Part shown: piece by piece, positions 1-9,404 of the stretch | Layout: each line of letters starts with the position of its first letter | Position numbering within the stretch: the stretch's first letter is position 1 | Assembly (NCBI RefSeq): GCF_006538705.1 | Contig: NZ_BJLP01000048.1 | Coordinates: 1-32,921 of the forward strand | Reading direction: 5' to 3' | Length of the DNA: 32,921 nucleotides | DNA from: Cellulomonas uda | GTDB taxonomy: Bacteria; Actinomycetota; Actinomycetes; Actinomycetales; Cellulomonadaceae | The notes under the pieces: generated by a model | Database searches by the model: none | What the model was told of the DNA's origin: nothing | Seen by the model: only the letters and a program-made list of their open reading frames with translations | Program-made: the position numbers and the translations under genes

Positions 1-76
1 GTGCGGCGACGCCGGTGGTGCGCCGGCCGGTCGGCCGGCTCGGTCGGCTCGGTCGCGTGCGTCGGCGCATGCTCAC
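1..76 (-). CDS. N-terminal fragment of an unidentified protein after ftsX
   Basis: A GTG at 76-74 overlaps the ftsX stop codon (GTGA), and an in-frame ATG follows at 70-68. The frame stays open to the window edge and reads as a basic N-terminus rich in Arg, Pro, Ser and Thr, like the cytoplasmic end before a signal peptide. In many actinobacteria the gene after ftsX codes for an exported M23-type peptidase, followed by smpB. The coupling and basic start fit that, but only about 25 codons are visible, so neither the product nor the start can be fixed. Confidence 0.45.
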   Translation of the reverse strand, partial: MSMRRRTRPSRPSRPTGRRTTGVAA

Positions 77-987
77 ACCTTCGTGTAGCGGCTCAGGGTC
101 ACGAGCGACGAGATCGCGGCCAGCAGGATGCCGGCAACCACCAGGAGCGGCGCGACCGTGAGGACGTCGGCTGTGGTCACGTACGGGATCCAGGAGACCG
201 TACCGCCCAACCAGTCCGTGACCAGGTACTCCACGCCGAGCCAGAGCCCACCGACCGCCATGAGCGAGCCGATCGTCGCCGCGATTGCGCCCTCGAGCAT
301 GAACGGGAGCTGGATGAACCACGTGGACGCACCGACGAGCCGCATGATCCCGGTCTCGCGCCGTCGCGACATCGCCGACAGGCGGATCGTCGTGGTGATG
401 AGCAGCACCGCCGCGACGAGCATGACGGCCGCGAGGCCACCCGTGAGCAGCGTCGCGCGGTCGATCACCAGGAACAGGCGGTCGAACAGCCGCCGCTGGT
501 CCTGCACCGACTCCACGCCCTGCTTGCCCGAGACCACGTCGGCCACGACCTCGTACTGCGAGGGGTCCGTGAGCTTGATGCGGAACGAGGAGTTCATGTC
601 GTCGACGGTCGCGACCGACGCCCACGACTGGTCGCCGAACTGCTTCTTGAACGAGTCGAAGGCCTGCTGCTTCGTCTCGAAGAAGACCTCCTCGACGAGC
701 GGCTTGATCTCCGGCTCGTCGAGCGCCGCGGTGATCGCGTCCTTCTGCTCGTCGGTGACCTCACCGCCCGCGCACGTGGGCTCGGGCGACGTCGCCGGGC
801 ACAGGAAGACCGAGACCTCGACCTTGTCGTACCAGTCGTCCTTCATCTTGCCGATCTGCAGCTGCAGCAGCGCGGCGGAGCCGACGAACGTCAGCGAGAC
901 GAACGTGACGAGGACGACCGAGATCGTCATGGACAGGTTCCGACGAAGGCCGATGCCGATCTCGGAGAGGATGAACCGCAGTCGCAT
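73..987 (-). CDS. ftsX: Cell division permease-like protein FtsX
   Basis: 304 aa, the usual size for Gram-positive FtsX. FtsX is the membrane half of the FtsEX complex, which uses ATP hydrolysis by FtsE to switch on peptidoglycan hydrolases at the septum. The protein has a short cytoplasmic N-terminus, a first membrane segment at about residues 18-42, an extracellular domain of roughly 130 residues, and three more membrane segments in the C-terminal half, which is the FtsX topology. The extracellular domain holds two nearby cysteines (C63 and C72) that could form a disulfide. It starts 12 nt after the ftsE stop on the same strand, so the two are surely co-transcribed. The start is ATG at 987-985 with a weak GAGGG upstream. 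Confidence 0.95.
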   Translation of the reverse strand: MRLRFILSEIGIGLRRNLSMTISVVLVTFVSLTFVGSAALLQLQIGKMKDDWYDKVEVSVFLCPATSPEPTCAGGEVTDEQKDAITAALDEPEIKPLVEEVFFETKQQAFDSFKKQFGDQSWASVATVDDMNSSFRIKLTDPSQYEVVADVVSGKQGVESVQDQRRLFDRLFLVIDRATLLTGGLAAVMLVAAVLLITTTIRLSAMSRRRETGIMRLVGASTWFIQLPFMLEGAIAATIGSLMAVGGLWLGVEYLVTDWLGGTVSWIPYVTTADVLTVAPLLVVAGILLAAISSLVTLSRYTKV

Positions 988-999
988 GTCGCCCTCGCC

Positions 1000-1689
1000 T
1001 CAGCGGTCCGAGCCGTAGACGCCGCGCGACTGGTCGCGCACGAGCTCACCGGTGGCGAGCTCGACGACGCGCTTGCGCATCTGGTCCACGATCTCGTCGT
1101 CGTGCGTGGCCATGACCACGGTCGTTCCGGTGCGGTTGATGCGGTCGAGCAGGCGCATGATCCCCAGGGACGTCGTCGGGTCGAGGTTGCCGGTGGGCTC
1201 GTCGCACAGCAGGATCTGCGGCCGGTTGACGAACGCGCGCGCGATCGCGACGCGCTGCTGCTCACCACCGGACAGCTCGTGCGGGCGGCGCTTCTCCTTG
1301 CCCGCCAGCCCGACCATCTCGAGCACGTCCGGGACGGTCGTCAGGATCTGGTGCCGCGGCTTGCCGATGACCTGCAGCGCGAACGCGACGTTCTCGAACA
1401 CCGTCTTGTTGGGCAGCAGGCGGAAGTCCTGGAACACCGCGCCGATCTGGCGGCGCAGCTGCGGGACCTTCCACGACGACAGCGAGCCGAGCTCCTTGCC
1501 GGCGACGAACACCTTCCCGGCGGACGCCCGCTCCTCGCGCAGCACGAGCCGCAGGAACGTCGACTTCCCCGAGCCGGACGCGCCGACGAGGAAGACGAAC
1601 TCACCGCGCTCGACCTCGAGCGTGATGCGGTCCAGCGCGGGGCGTGCGCCGCGCGCGTAGACCTTGGTGACGTTCTCGAACTTGATCAC
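1000..1689 (-). CDS. ftsE: Cell division ATP-binding protein FtsE
   Basis: 229 aa when started at the GTG at 1689-1687, which gives the family N-terminus [11 protein letters not shown]; the frame can be extended 14 codons upstream, but those residues are not FtsE-like. All ABC motifs are intact: Walker [10 protein letters not shown], signature LSGGEQQR, and Walker [13 protein letters not shown]. FtsE binds the inner face of FtsX and drives cell-wall hydrolase activation during division. In actinobacteria this gene usually follows prfB; here prfB lies about 7.7 kb away, beyond a sugar-transport island. A TAGTCT box at 1781-1776 suggests that the pair has its own promoter. Confidence 0.95.
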   Translation of the reverse strand: MIKFENVTKVYARGARPALDRITLEVERGEFVFLVGASGSGKSTFLRLVLREERASAGKVFVAGKELGSLSSWKVPQLRRQIGAVFQDFRLLPNKTVFENVAFALQVIGKPRHQILTTVPDVLEMVGLAGKEKRRPHELSGGEQQRVAIARAFVNRPQILLCDEPTGNLDPTTSLGIMRLLDRINRTGTTVVMATHDDEIVDQMRKRVVELATGELVRDQSRGVYGSDR

Positions 1690-1775
1690 GCTGCTCGCTC
1701 GGGTTGCTCGCTGCGGCGGGTCCCGCACCACCGGACCGGGCGGGCCCGGTCACCGGACGGGTGCCCGGCGCGTCG

Positions 1776-1781
1776 AGACTA
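1776..1781 (-). promoter_or_regulatory. Possible -10 box for ftsEX
   Basis: TAGTCT on the minus strand, about 87 nt before the ftsE GTG, matches the TANNNT consensus in otherwise extremely GC-rich DNA. The -35 position has no good match. A promoter is expected here because prfB is not adjacent. Confidence 0.35.
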
Positions 1782-1896
1782 GGCACCGCCGCCGTGGGCC
1801 CGGTCCGACGACACGCCGAGCGCGCGGGGAGGTCCGGTGAAGGTCGCCGGGCCGGGCCGCAGCGATCGGGACGAACCGGCGCGAACAGGGCGGCGA

Positions 1897-1918
1897 ACCG
1901 GCCTGGTGCGCGGCCGGG
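1897..1918 (-). terminator. Possible terminator hairpin after the single-domain ABC ATPase
   Basis: CCGGCC and GGCCGG arms (1898-1903 and 1912-1917) around an 8-nt loop lie directly after the ATPase stop at 1924. There is no T-run. Chance hairpins are common at this GC content, so support is weak. Confidence 0.25.
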
Positions 1919-1923
1919 GCCGG

Positions 1924-2694
1924 TCAGCGCAGCGCGTGCAGCCGAGGCTGGCGGCGCACCGTCGCGCCGGTGATCGCCGCGAGGACCTCCTCGTGGCTCG
2001 TCGTCGCCGCGTCGAACGTGCCGTTGTTGCGGCCGTGGCGCAGCACGACGATGCGGTCGGACACCGCACGCACGTCGGTCATGTTGTGGCTGATGAGGAT
2101 CACCGCGAGCCCCAGCTCGCGCAGCCGCTCGATGTGCGTGAGCACCTCGGCCGTCTGCGCCACCGACAGCGCGGCGGTCGGCTCGTCGAGCACGACGATG
2201 CGCGGCTCGCCGATCAGCGTCCGCGCGATCGCCACGGACTGCCGCTGCCCCGCCGACAGGGTCGACAGCGGCGTGCGGACGGACGGGATGCGCGAGTTGA
2301 GCTTGTCGAGCACGCGCCGCGCGGTGGCCTCCATGTACCCGTCGTCCAGCAGCCCGCCCGTGCGCACCTCGCGCCCCAGGAACAGGTTGGACGTGACGTC
2401 GAGGTTGTCGCACAGCGCGAAGTCCTGGAACACCGTCGCGACGCCGAGCTGGTGCGCGGCCGCGGGCGTCGGGATCGTCGTGGGCTCCCCCGCGATCTCG
2501 ATCAGGCCCGCGTCCGGGGTGTACGCGCCCGCGACGACCTTGGCGAGCGTCGACTTGCCCGCGCCGTTGTCGCCGACGAGCGCGACGACCTCGTGCGCGA
2601 ACACGTCCAGGTCGACGCCCGCGAGGGCCTCGACCGCACCGAAGTTCTTGCTGATGCCGCGCATGGACAGCAGAGGCACCGATGCCGCGCTCAT
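1924..2694 (-). CDS. Single-domain sugar-type ABC transporter ATPase without its own permease
   Basis: 256 aa from the ATG at 2694, which has AGGTGAG a few bases upstream; the frame extends 21 codons further, but the Shine-Dalgarno picks this start. One nucleotide-binding domain is present with Walker A GDNGAGKST (41-49), Q-loop VFQDF, signature LSAGQRQ, Walker [11 protein letters not shown] and an H-loop histidine in LISHN, so it should be active. It resembles the one-domain ATPases of carbohydrate-uptake (CUT2) importers of the XylG/FrcA kind. No permease lies next to it: the nearby permease already has a two-domain ATPase (MmsA). It follows the ROK gene by 79 nt on the same strand. It may serve a distant permease, replace MmsA under some condition, or remain from a second transporter. 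Confidence 0.85.
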   Translation of the reverse strand: MSAASVPLLSMRGISKNFGAVEALAGVDLDVFAHEVVALVGDNGAGKSTLAKVVAGAYTPDAGLIEIAGEPTTIPTPAAAHQLGVATVFQDFALCDNLDVTSNLFLGREVRTGGLLDDGYMEATARRVLDKLNSRIPSVRTPLSTLSAGQRQSVAIARTLIGEPRIVVLDEPTAALSVAQTAEVLTHIERLRELGLAVILISHNMTDVRAVSDRIVVLRHGRNNGTFDAATTSHEEVLAAITGATVRRQPRLHALR

Positions 2695-2773
2695 GTGCTC
2701 ACCTGCTTCACGTCGATGTGTTGCGGTCAGTGAAGTCTCCCACTCCTGCGTCGTCAACGGTCCTCCACCGACG

Positions 2774-3976
2774 TCACCCCAAGCCCTCGACGTCGACGGT
2801 CTCGTCGACGCTCAGAGGCACGTCGGTCGACTGGACCGCGAGTGCCAGCGCCCCCACCATCTCCGCGCGCGTGCCGAGGCTCGCGCGCACCACCTCGAGC
2901 GGCGCGATCCGGTTCGGCAGCGCGTGCCGCGCGAGTGACGAGCGCAGCGGCGCGACGAGCGTCTCGCCCGTCTCCGCGAGCTCACCGCCCACGACGACGA
3001 CCTGCGGGTTCACCGCCAGCACCAGCCCGGCGAGCGCCGCACCGATCACCGCGCCGGCCTCCGCGATCGCGTCGCCGCAACGCTCGTCGCCCTGGTTGGC
3101 GCGCTGCACGACGTCACGCAGGCTCGCGATCCCCGGCACCGGTCCGACCGCGTCGAGCAACGCACCCGCGCCGACGACCGTGTCGAGGCACCCCCGCCGG
3201 CCGCACCGGCACGGCTGACCGTCCGGGCGGACCGTGAGGTGGCCGATCTCCCCGGCCGTGCCCGCGAACCCGCGCAGCACCTGCCCACCGAGCACGATCC
3301 CGGCCCCCACGCCGTACGACGCGCGCAGGAACAGGCTGTCGGCCCGGTCCCGTGCGGCACCCACGGTCGACTCCGCGAAGGCCGCCAGGTTCGCGTCGTT
3401 GTCCACGTACACCGGCAGCTCGAGCCGCTTGGACAGGACCTGTCCGAGGTGGACGTCGTCCCAGCCGGGCATGATCCCCTCGACCGAGATCATCCCCGTC
3501 GCCGAGTCGACCGGTGCGGGCACGCCCACCCCCATGCCGACCACGTCGCCGAGCGACGCCCCGACCCGCTCGAGCAGGTCGATCACCAGCAGCGCGACGC
3601 GGTCCAGCGTCGTGTCGACCCGGTGCTCGACCGGCAGCGGGAGCGTCTGCTCGGCGAGGATCTCGTGCGAGAAGTCACCGAGCGCGACACGCAGGTGACG
3701 GTGCCCGATCTGGACGCCGGCCGCCAGACCCACGCGGCGGGCGAGCGTGACCATCTGGGCACGCCGCCCGCTGCGCGTGGTCGCGACGGTGTCGACGACC
3801 CCCGCGGCGTACAGCTCGCGGACGATCGTCGACACCGTCGCCTGGGACAGACCGGTGGCCTCGGCGAGCTCGACCTGCGTCAGGCCGCCGTACCGCTTGA
3901 CCGTCTCGACGACGAGCTGGCGGTTGGCCTCGCGCAGGGACGACTGGGAGCCGGCCGTGCTCGCTCGCCTGCTCAC
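2774..3976 (-). CDS. ROK-family transcriptional regulator
   Basis: 400 aa, normal for ROK repressors. Residues 15-75 form a winged helix-turn-helix (VELAEATGLSQATVSTIV), followed by the actin-like sugar-kinase fold. The ROK zinc motif is complete (GHLTVRP, then CRCGRRGC at about residues 254-265), and the kinase-type aspartate sits in DNDANLAAF. Such proteins (XylR, NagC, Mlc) repress sugar genes and are released by a sugar or sugar phosphate. Its place between mmsB and a further ATPase gene, on the operon strand, suggests control of the ChvE-MmsAB system. The start is the GTG at 3976-3974. The TAAGGT box before it can be read as a Shine-Dalgarno or as a -10 box for a leaderless mRNA. Whether the kinase fold is catalytic cannot be told. 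Confidence 0.93.
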   Translation of the reverse strand: MSRRASTAGSQSSLREANRQLVVETVKRYGGLTQVELAEATGLSQATVSTIVRELYAAGVVDTVATTRSGRRAQMVTLARRVGLAAGVQIGHRHLRVALGDFSHEILAEQTLPLPVEHRVDTTLDRVALLVIDLLERVGASLGDVVGMGVGVPAPVDSATGMISVEGIMPGWDDVHLGQVLSKRLELPVYVDNDANLAAFAESTVGAARDRADSLFLRASYGVGAGIVLGGQVLRGFAGTAGEIGHLTVRPDGQPCRCGRRGCLDTVVGAGALLDAVGPVPGIASLRDVVQRANQGDERCGDAIAEAGAVIGAALAGLVLAVNPQVVVVGGELAETGETLVAPLRSSLARHALPNRIAPLEVVRASLGTRAEMVGALALAVQSTDVPLSVDETVDVEGLG

Positions 3977-3982
3977 GCTCGC

Positions 3983-3988
3983 ACCTTA
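3983..3988 (-). promoter_or_regulatory. Possible leaderless promoter -10 box of the ROK gene
   Basis: TAAGGT on the minus strand ends exactly 6 nt before the GTG start, the spacing expected when transcription begins at the start codon. No clear -35 was found. The same bases include AAGGTG, which could act as a ribosome binding site on a longer transcript. Confidence 0.4.
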
Positions 3989-4025
3989 GTGTCCGTCGGG
4001 CCGGGAGCCGGCCAACTGGGTCGGG

Positions 4026-5257
4026 TCAGCTGCTCGTGCCGGCCCGACGCTTGTTGATCAGGTCGAACGCCACCGCGAACAGCAGCACCAGACCCTTGAT
4101 GGCCTGCTGCCACGACGGGTCGACCGACATGATCGACAGACCCATGTTCAGGACGCCCATGATGAGCGCACCGACGATGGCGCCCGAGATCCGGCCGATG
4201 CCGCCCGTGACCGCCGCACCACCGATGAAGCAGGCCGCGATCGCGTCGAGCTCGAAGTTCTGGCCCGCGGCCGCGACGGCCGCGCCACCGCGCGCCGTGG
4301 TGATGATCGCCGCGACACCGGCGAGCGCGCCGATGTTGACGAAGATCATGAAGTCGACGCGCTTGGTGCGCACACCCGACAGGCTTGCCGCGGGACGGTT
4401 GCCACCGACCGCGTAGATGTGCCGGCCGAACACCGTGCGACCCATGAGGAACGTGTACGCGACGATCAGGACGCCGACGATCACGAGGATCACGGGCATG
4501 CCGCCCGCCGACAGCGACAGCAGCACCGCGAGGATGCCCACGGCGATCGCGACGCCGACGATCTTCGCGATGAACGCGGCCATCGACTCCACGTGCAGGT
4601 CGTGCTTGCGCAACTGCATCCGGGCGCGGAGCTGCGTGAACGCGAAGGCCGCGATCGTGAGCGCGCCGATCAGGAGCGTGACGACGTCCATGTCTCCGCT
4701 GAAGCCGAGGAAGTTCGGCAGCGAGCCGGAGACGATCGAGTTGAACGACGTGTCGTTCACGCGGATGGTCTGGCTGACGACGACGAGCGCGAGCCCTCGG
4801 AAGATCAGCATGCCGGCGAGTGTCACGATGAACGCCGGGATGCCGATGTACGCGATCCAGAAGCCCTGCCACGCGCCGACCGCCGCACCGATCGCGATGC
4901 CGATGAGCACCGCGAGCCACCACGGCAGCCCCCAGTCGGTGATGGTGACCGCGACGACGCCGCCGACGAACGCGACCACCGACCCGACCGACAGGTCGAT
5001 GTGCCCGGCGACGATCACCATGACCATGCCGATGGCGAGCACCATGACGTACGCGTTCTGCTGGAACAGCGAGACCACGTTGTCCGGCTTGAGGAGCCGG
5101 CCGTCCGTGAGCCCCTGGAAGAGCAGGACGATCAGGACGAGCGCCGCGAAGATGCCGTACTGGCGCGCGTTGCCGCCGAGGCCCGACAGGCGCTGGCTCA
5201 GCGGGACGCGGGCCTGCTCACCGGGGGGCATCGCGGGGGCGAGGTTGGTGTCGGTGC

Positions 5258-5261
<4 letters not shown>
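4026..5261 (-). CDS. mmsB: Multiple-monosaccharide ABC transporter permease MmsB/GguB
   Basis: 411 aa membrane protein with about ten hydrophobic segments, the pattern and length of MmsB/GguB/XylH permeases of the CUT2 family (BPD_transp_2). The cytoplasmic loop [14 protein letters not shown] followed by LSGVRTKRV is the conserved ATPase-contact region of these permeases. It would form the channel for sugars delivered by the ChvE lipoprotein and powered by MmsA. Its ATG start overlaps the mmsA stop by 4 nt (ATGA), so the genes are translationally coupled. The ROK gene begins 49 nt after its stop. The family assignment is secure; the exact sugar is not. Confidence 0.93.
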
Positions 5262-6814
<1,553 letters not shown>

Positions 6815-6872
6815 CTGGTCCTCGGTCCTTGCCCGGTCACGACCGGTCCGCTGCGTCGCGGACCCTGGCGGT

Positions 6873-6938
6873 GCCGCCCTGCCTCGGGCGGCGGGCCTGG
6901 CCGGCCGCCGACGCACCGCGAAGGGTGCGCCGGCGGCC
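6873..6938 (-). promoter_or_regulatory. Double stem-loop in the chvE-mmsA gap
   Basis: In transcript order the first stem has 15-nt arms at 6924-6938 and 6903-6917 around a 6-nt loop, with one G-U pair; the second has 7-nt perfect arms at 6886-6892 and 6873-6879. The first begins 16 nt after the chvE stop. Neither is followed by a T-run. Hairpins right after the binding-protein gene in ABC operons commonly protect the upstream mRNA or partly stop transcription, so that binding protein is made in excess; that role is inferred here. Confidence 0.6.
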
Positions 6939-6954
6939 CCTGGTCAGGCTCGGG

Positions 6955-8103
6955 TCACAGACCCAGGTCGGACGCCGTGTAGAAGCCGGAGTCCACCAGG
7001 TCCTTCTTGACCGTGTCGGGCGTGACGACCTGCGGGTCGAGCAGCAGGGTCGGGACGACCTTCACGTTGTTGTTGTAGGTCTCGGTGTCGTTGACCGTCA
7101 CGTCGGAGCCGGAGACGACCTCCTCGACCATCTTGGCGACCGCGTCACCCAGCGCACGCGTGTCCTTCCAGACCGTCATGGACTGCTTGCCCGCGAGCAT
7201 GTTGAGCACGTTCGCCTTGTCCGCGTCCTGACCGGTCAGGACGGGCCAGCCGTCACCGGCCTTGTAGCCGGCGCCGGTGAGCGCCTGCGAGATACCGAGC
7301 GCGAGCGAGTCGTTCGGGGACAGCACGACCTGGACCTTGGTGTCGCCGCCGTAGAACGAGTTGAGGCGGTTCTCCATCTCGGCCTGGGCGTCGTCCGAGC
7401 CCCAGCCGAGGATGCCGATGTTCGTCCACTGGTCGTCCGTCTTGGGCGCCTTGCCCGACGGCACGACGAGCTTCCCGTTCTCGACGTACTGCTTGAGGAT
7501 GTCCCAGGCGCCCTGGAAGAAGAACTTGGCGTTGTTGTCGTCGGGCGAGCCGGCGAACGGCTCGAAGTTGAACGGGCCCTTGCCGTCCTTCAGGCCGAGG
7601 GTCTCCTCGATGAACTGGCCCTGCATCTGGCCGACCTTGTAGTTGTCGAACGTCGCGTAGTAGTCGACGTTCGGCGTCTCGTTGATCAGGCGGTCGTACG
7701 CGATGACCTTGACGTCCTTCGCGGCGGCCTGCTCGAGCACCGGGCCGAGCGTGGTGCCGTCGATCGAGGCGATGACGAGCACCTTGGCGCCGTCGTTGAT
7801 CATGTTCTCGATCTGGCTGATCTGCTGGTCGGTCTTGTTGTCCGCGTACTGCAGGCTCGTCTCGAAGCCCGCGTCCTCCAGCAGCTCCACGAGGTGGGCA
7901 CCGTCACGGTTCCACCGCTCGAGGGACTTCGTCGGCATCGCGATGCCGATGAGGCCACCGCCCTCGGACGCGCCGGTCGTCGCACCCGGCGTCGCCTTCG
8001 TGTCGCTGTCGCTGTCGCGCTCGCTGCTGCACGCGGCGAGGGAGGCGGTGAGCAGGCCGACGGTCGCGATCGCGACCGACAGCTTCTTCCAGGTCTGGGA
8101 CAT
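6955..8103 (-). CDS. chvE: Sugar-binding lipoprotein of the ChvE type
   Basis: 382 aa. A lipoprotein signal peptide ends in LAAC with the lipidated cysteine at residue 25, then a Ser/Asp/Thr linker. The mature part is a periplasmic-binding-protein type I fold close to Agrobacterium ChvE: IGIAMPTKSLERW, QIENMINDGAKVLVIASIDG, KVIAYDRLI, YYATFDNYKVG, GSPDDNNAKFFFQG, VVLSPNDSLALGI, LTGQDADKANV and NDTETYNNNVKVVPTLLL correspond block by block, from memory of the family. ChvE-type proteins bind several monosaccharides (glucose, galactose, arabinose, xylose). It is first in the operon with mmsA and mmsB, with AGGAG about 9 nt before its ATG. Control is probably through the operators at 8202-8250 and by the ROK and LacI proteins beside it. 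Confidence 0.93.
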   Translation of the reverse strand: MSQTWKKLSVAIATVGLLTASLAACSSERDSDSDTKATPGATTGASEGGGLIGIAMPTKSLERWNRDGAHLVELLEDAGFETSLQYADNKTDQQISQIENMINDGAKVLVIASIDGTTLGPVLEQAAAKDVKVIAYDRLINETPNVDYYATFDNYKVGQMQGQFIEETLGLKDGKGPFNFEPFAGSPDDNNAKFFFQGAWDILKQYVENGKLVVPSGKAPKTDDQWTNIGILGWGSDDAQAEMENRLNSFYGGDTKVQVVLSPNDSLALGISQALTGAGYKAGDGWPVLTGQDADKANVLNMLAGKQSMTVWKDTRALGDAVAKMVEEVVSGSDVTVNDTETYNNNVKVVPTLLLDPQVVTPDTVKKDLVDSGFYTASDLGL

Positions 8104-8201
8104 CGTCGTCTACTCCTCTGGCACACCGTCCGGGGCGCGGCGGTGCGGCTGCGGCCGCTCCGTCCGTGCGTGGAGCCGTCTTTGACCCACCGCCCCGGAG
8201 T

Positions 8202-8231
8202 GATGGCTTGAATTCAAGACTCAAAGCCATC
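8202..8231. promoter_or_regulatory. Nested palindromes upstream of chvE, candidate ROK operator
   Basis: A perfect 12-bp palindrome CTTGAATTCAAG (8207-8218) sits within a larger inverted repeat, GATGGCTT (8202-8209) and AAGCCATC (8224-8231); a related CTTTGA half-site occurs on the minus strand nearby. It lies about 100 nt before the chvE ATG in an AT-richer island. ROK repressors are known to bind AT-rich inverted repeats with TTGAA/TTTG-like halves. Assignment to the ROK protein is inference. Confidence 0.5.
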
Positions 8232-8236
8232 GAGAA

Positions 8237-8250
8237 CGCAAGCGCTGTTA
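8237..8250. promoter_or_regulatory. Candidate LacI-family operator (cre-like)
   Basis: CGCAAGCGCTGTTA resembles the LacI/CcpA-type operator TGNAANCGNTNNCA, with the core AA-CG-T positions matched and differences at positions 1 and 13. It lies between chvE and the divergent LacI-family gene, 6 bp beyond the larger inverted repeat, so a two-regulator control region is plausible. Confidence 0.45.
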
Positions 8251-8392
8251 CCAAAGCGTGTCCTGACTGTCGAGAGGCCGGTGCGGTTCGGCCGCTTTGC
8301 CTTCGCTTCGTAACCCGAAGTCATCCTATGTGCTCTGCGTCACACTCGGTGGTTTCGGGGCCCGCGCGGCCCCGTGACGCTTCCCGGACCGG

Positions 8393-8398
8393 GACAAT
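8393..8398 (+). promoter_or_regulatory. Possible leaderless promoter -10 box of the LacI-family gene
   Basis: GACAAT ends 6 nt before the GTG at 8405, the spacing of leaderless actinobacterial transcripts. No convincing ribosome binding site precedes the GTG, which supports this reading. The -35 region is weak. Confidence 0.4.
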
Positions 8399-8404
8399 CG
8401 ACGC

Positions 8405-9403
8405 GTGGCTGTGACCATCCGCGACGTCGCGCAACGCGCCGGTGTCAGCAAGACCACCGTCTCGCGCGTCCTCAACGGACGCGACGAGCTCGACGCGAGG
8501 ACCGCCGCACGCGTCCGAGCCGTCATCGACGAGCTCGGCTACGTCCCCAACGCCCGCGCCGTCGCGTTCGCGCGCGGCACCACGCACGTCGTCGCGATGC
8601 TCCTGCCGTCGCTGACCTGGCCGTGGATCGGCGAGGTCGTGCAGGCCGCCATCGAGGCCATCGAGGACGAGGGCTACGGCATGCTCGTCTTCACCACCAC
8701 GCAGGGCGAGGAGTCGATGCGCCGGTTCACGGAGCACGTCTCCGCGCGCGCGTTCGACGGCCTGCTCGTCGTCGAGCCCGAGGGCACGCTCGACTACATC
8801 ACGCGCCTGCACGACGAGGGCCTGCCGGTCGTGCTCATCGACGACCGCGGGCACGAGCCGCGCTTCGGGTCGGTCGCCACGACCAACCGGCTCGGCGCGC
8901 TCGCCGCGGCCCACCACCTGCTCGGCATCGGCCGTCGCGCCCCGCTCGTCATCTCCGGCGACCCGCGCTTCGGGTGCGTGCAGGACCGGCTCGCGGGCTT
9001 CGCCGAGGGCTTCGCCGCCGCCGGCCGCACGCTCGACCCCCTGCACGTCGTCGAGGGCGACTTCAGCTACGAGTCCGGCCAGGCCGCGGTCCACCGCGCC
9101 CTCGAGGCAGGGCTCGAGTTCGACTCGCTGTTCGTGCACAACGACACGATGGCGATGGCCGCGATGACGGAGCTGCGCCGGGCGGGGCTGCGCATCCCCG
9201 ACGACGTCGCGGTCGTCGGCTTCGACGACCTGCCGTTCGCCGCGCAGACCGACCCGCCGCTCACGACCGTGCACCAGCCCATCCGCGAGATGGGTCAGGT
9301 CGCGGCGCGTGCGCTGCTCGCGAGCTTCCGCGGCACGCCCGTGCCGAACGAGCCGATCGTCCTGCCCACGTCGTTCACCGTGCGGGCCTCCACGGTCGGC
9401 TGA
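8405..9403 (+). CDS. LacI-family transcriptional regulator
   Basis: 332 aa, normal length. Residues 1-60 are the LacI DNA-binding domain (IRDVAQRAGVSKTTVSRVLNG, then the hinge region with YVPNARAVAFARG). The remainder is a periplasmic-binding-protein-like effector domain, with FVHNDTMAMAAM and DVAVVGFDDLPFAAQTDPPL as typical blocks. It is divergent from chvE, so its likely targets are the chvE-mmsAB operon and itself, with a sugar as effector. The start is GTG at 8405; a second GTG two codons on is possible. Its stop lies only 1 bp from the stop of the convergent prfB, leaving no room for a terminator between them. Confidence 0.93.
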   Translation: MAVTIRDVAQRAGVSKTTVSRVLNGRDELDARTAARVRAVIDELGYVPNARAVAFARGTTHVVAMLLPSLTWPWIGEVVQAAIEAIEDEGYGMLVFTTTQGEESMRRFTEHVSARAFDGLLVVEPEGTLDYITRLHDEGLPVVLIDDRGHEPRFGSVATTNRLGALAAAHHLLGIGRRAPLVISGDPRFGCVQDRLAGFAEGFAAAGRTLDPLHVVEGDFSYESGQAAVHRALEAGLEFDSLFVHNDTMAMAAMTELRRAGLRIPDDVAVVGFDDLPFAAQTDPPLTTVHQPIREMGQVAARALLASFRGTPVPNEPIVLPTSFTVRASTVG

Positions 9404-9404
9404 C

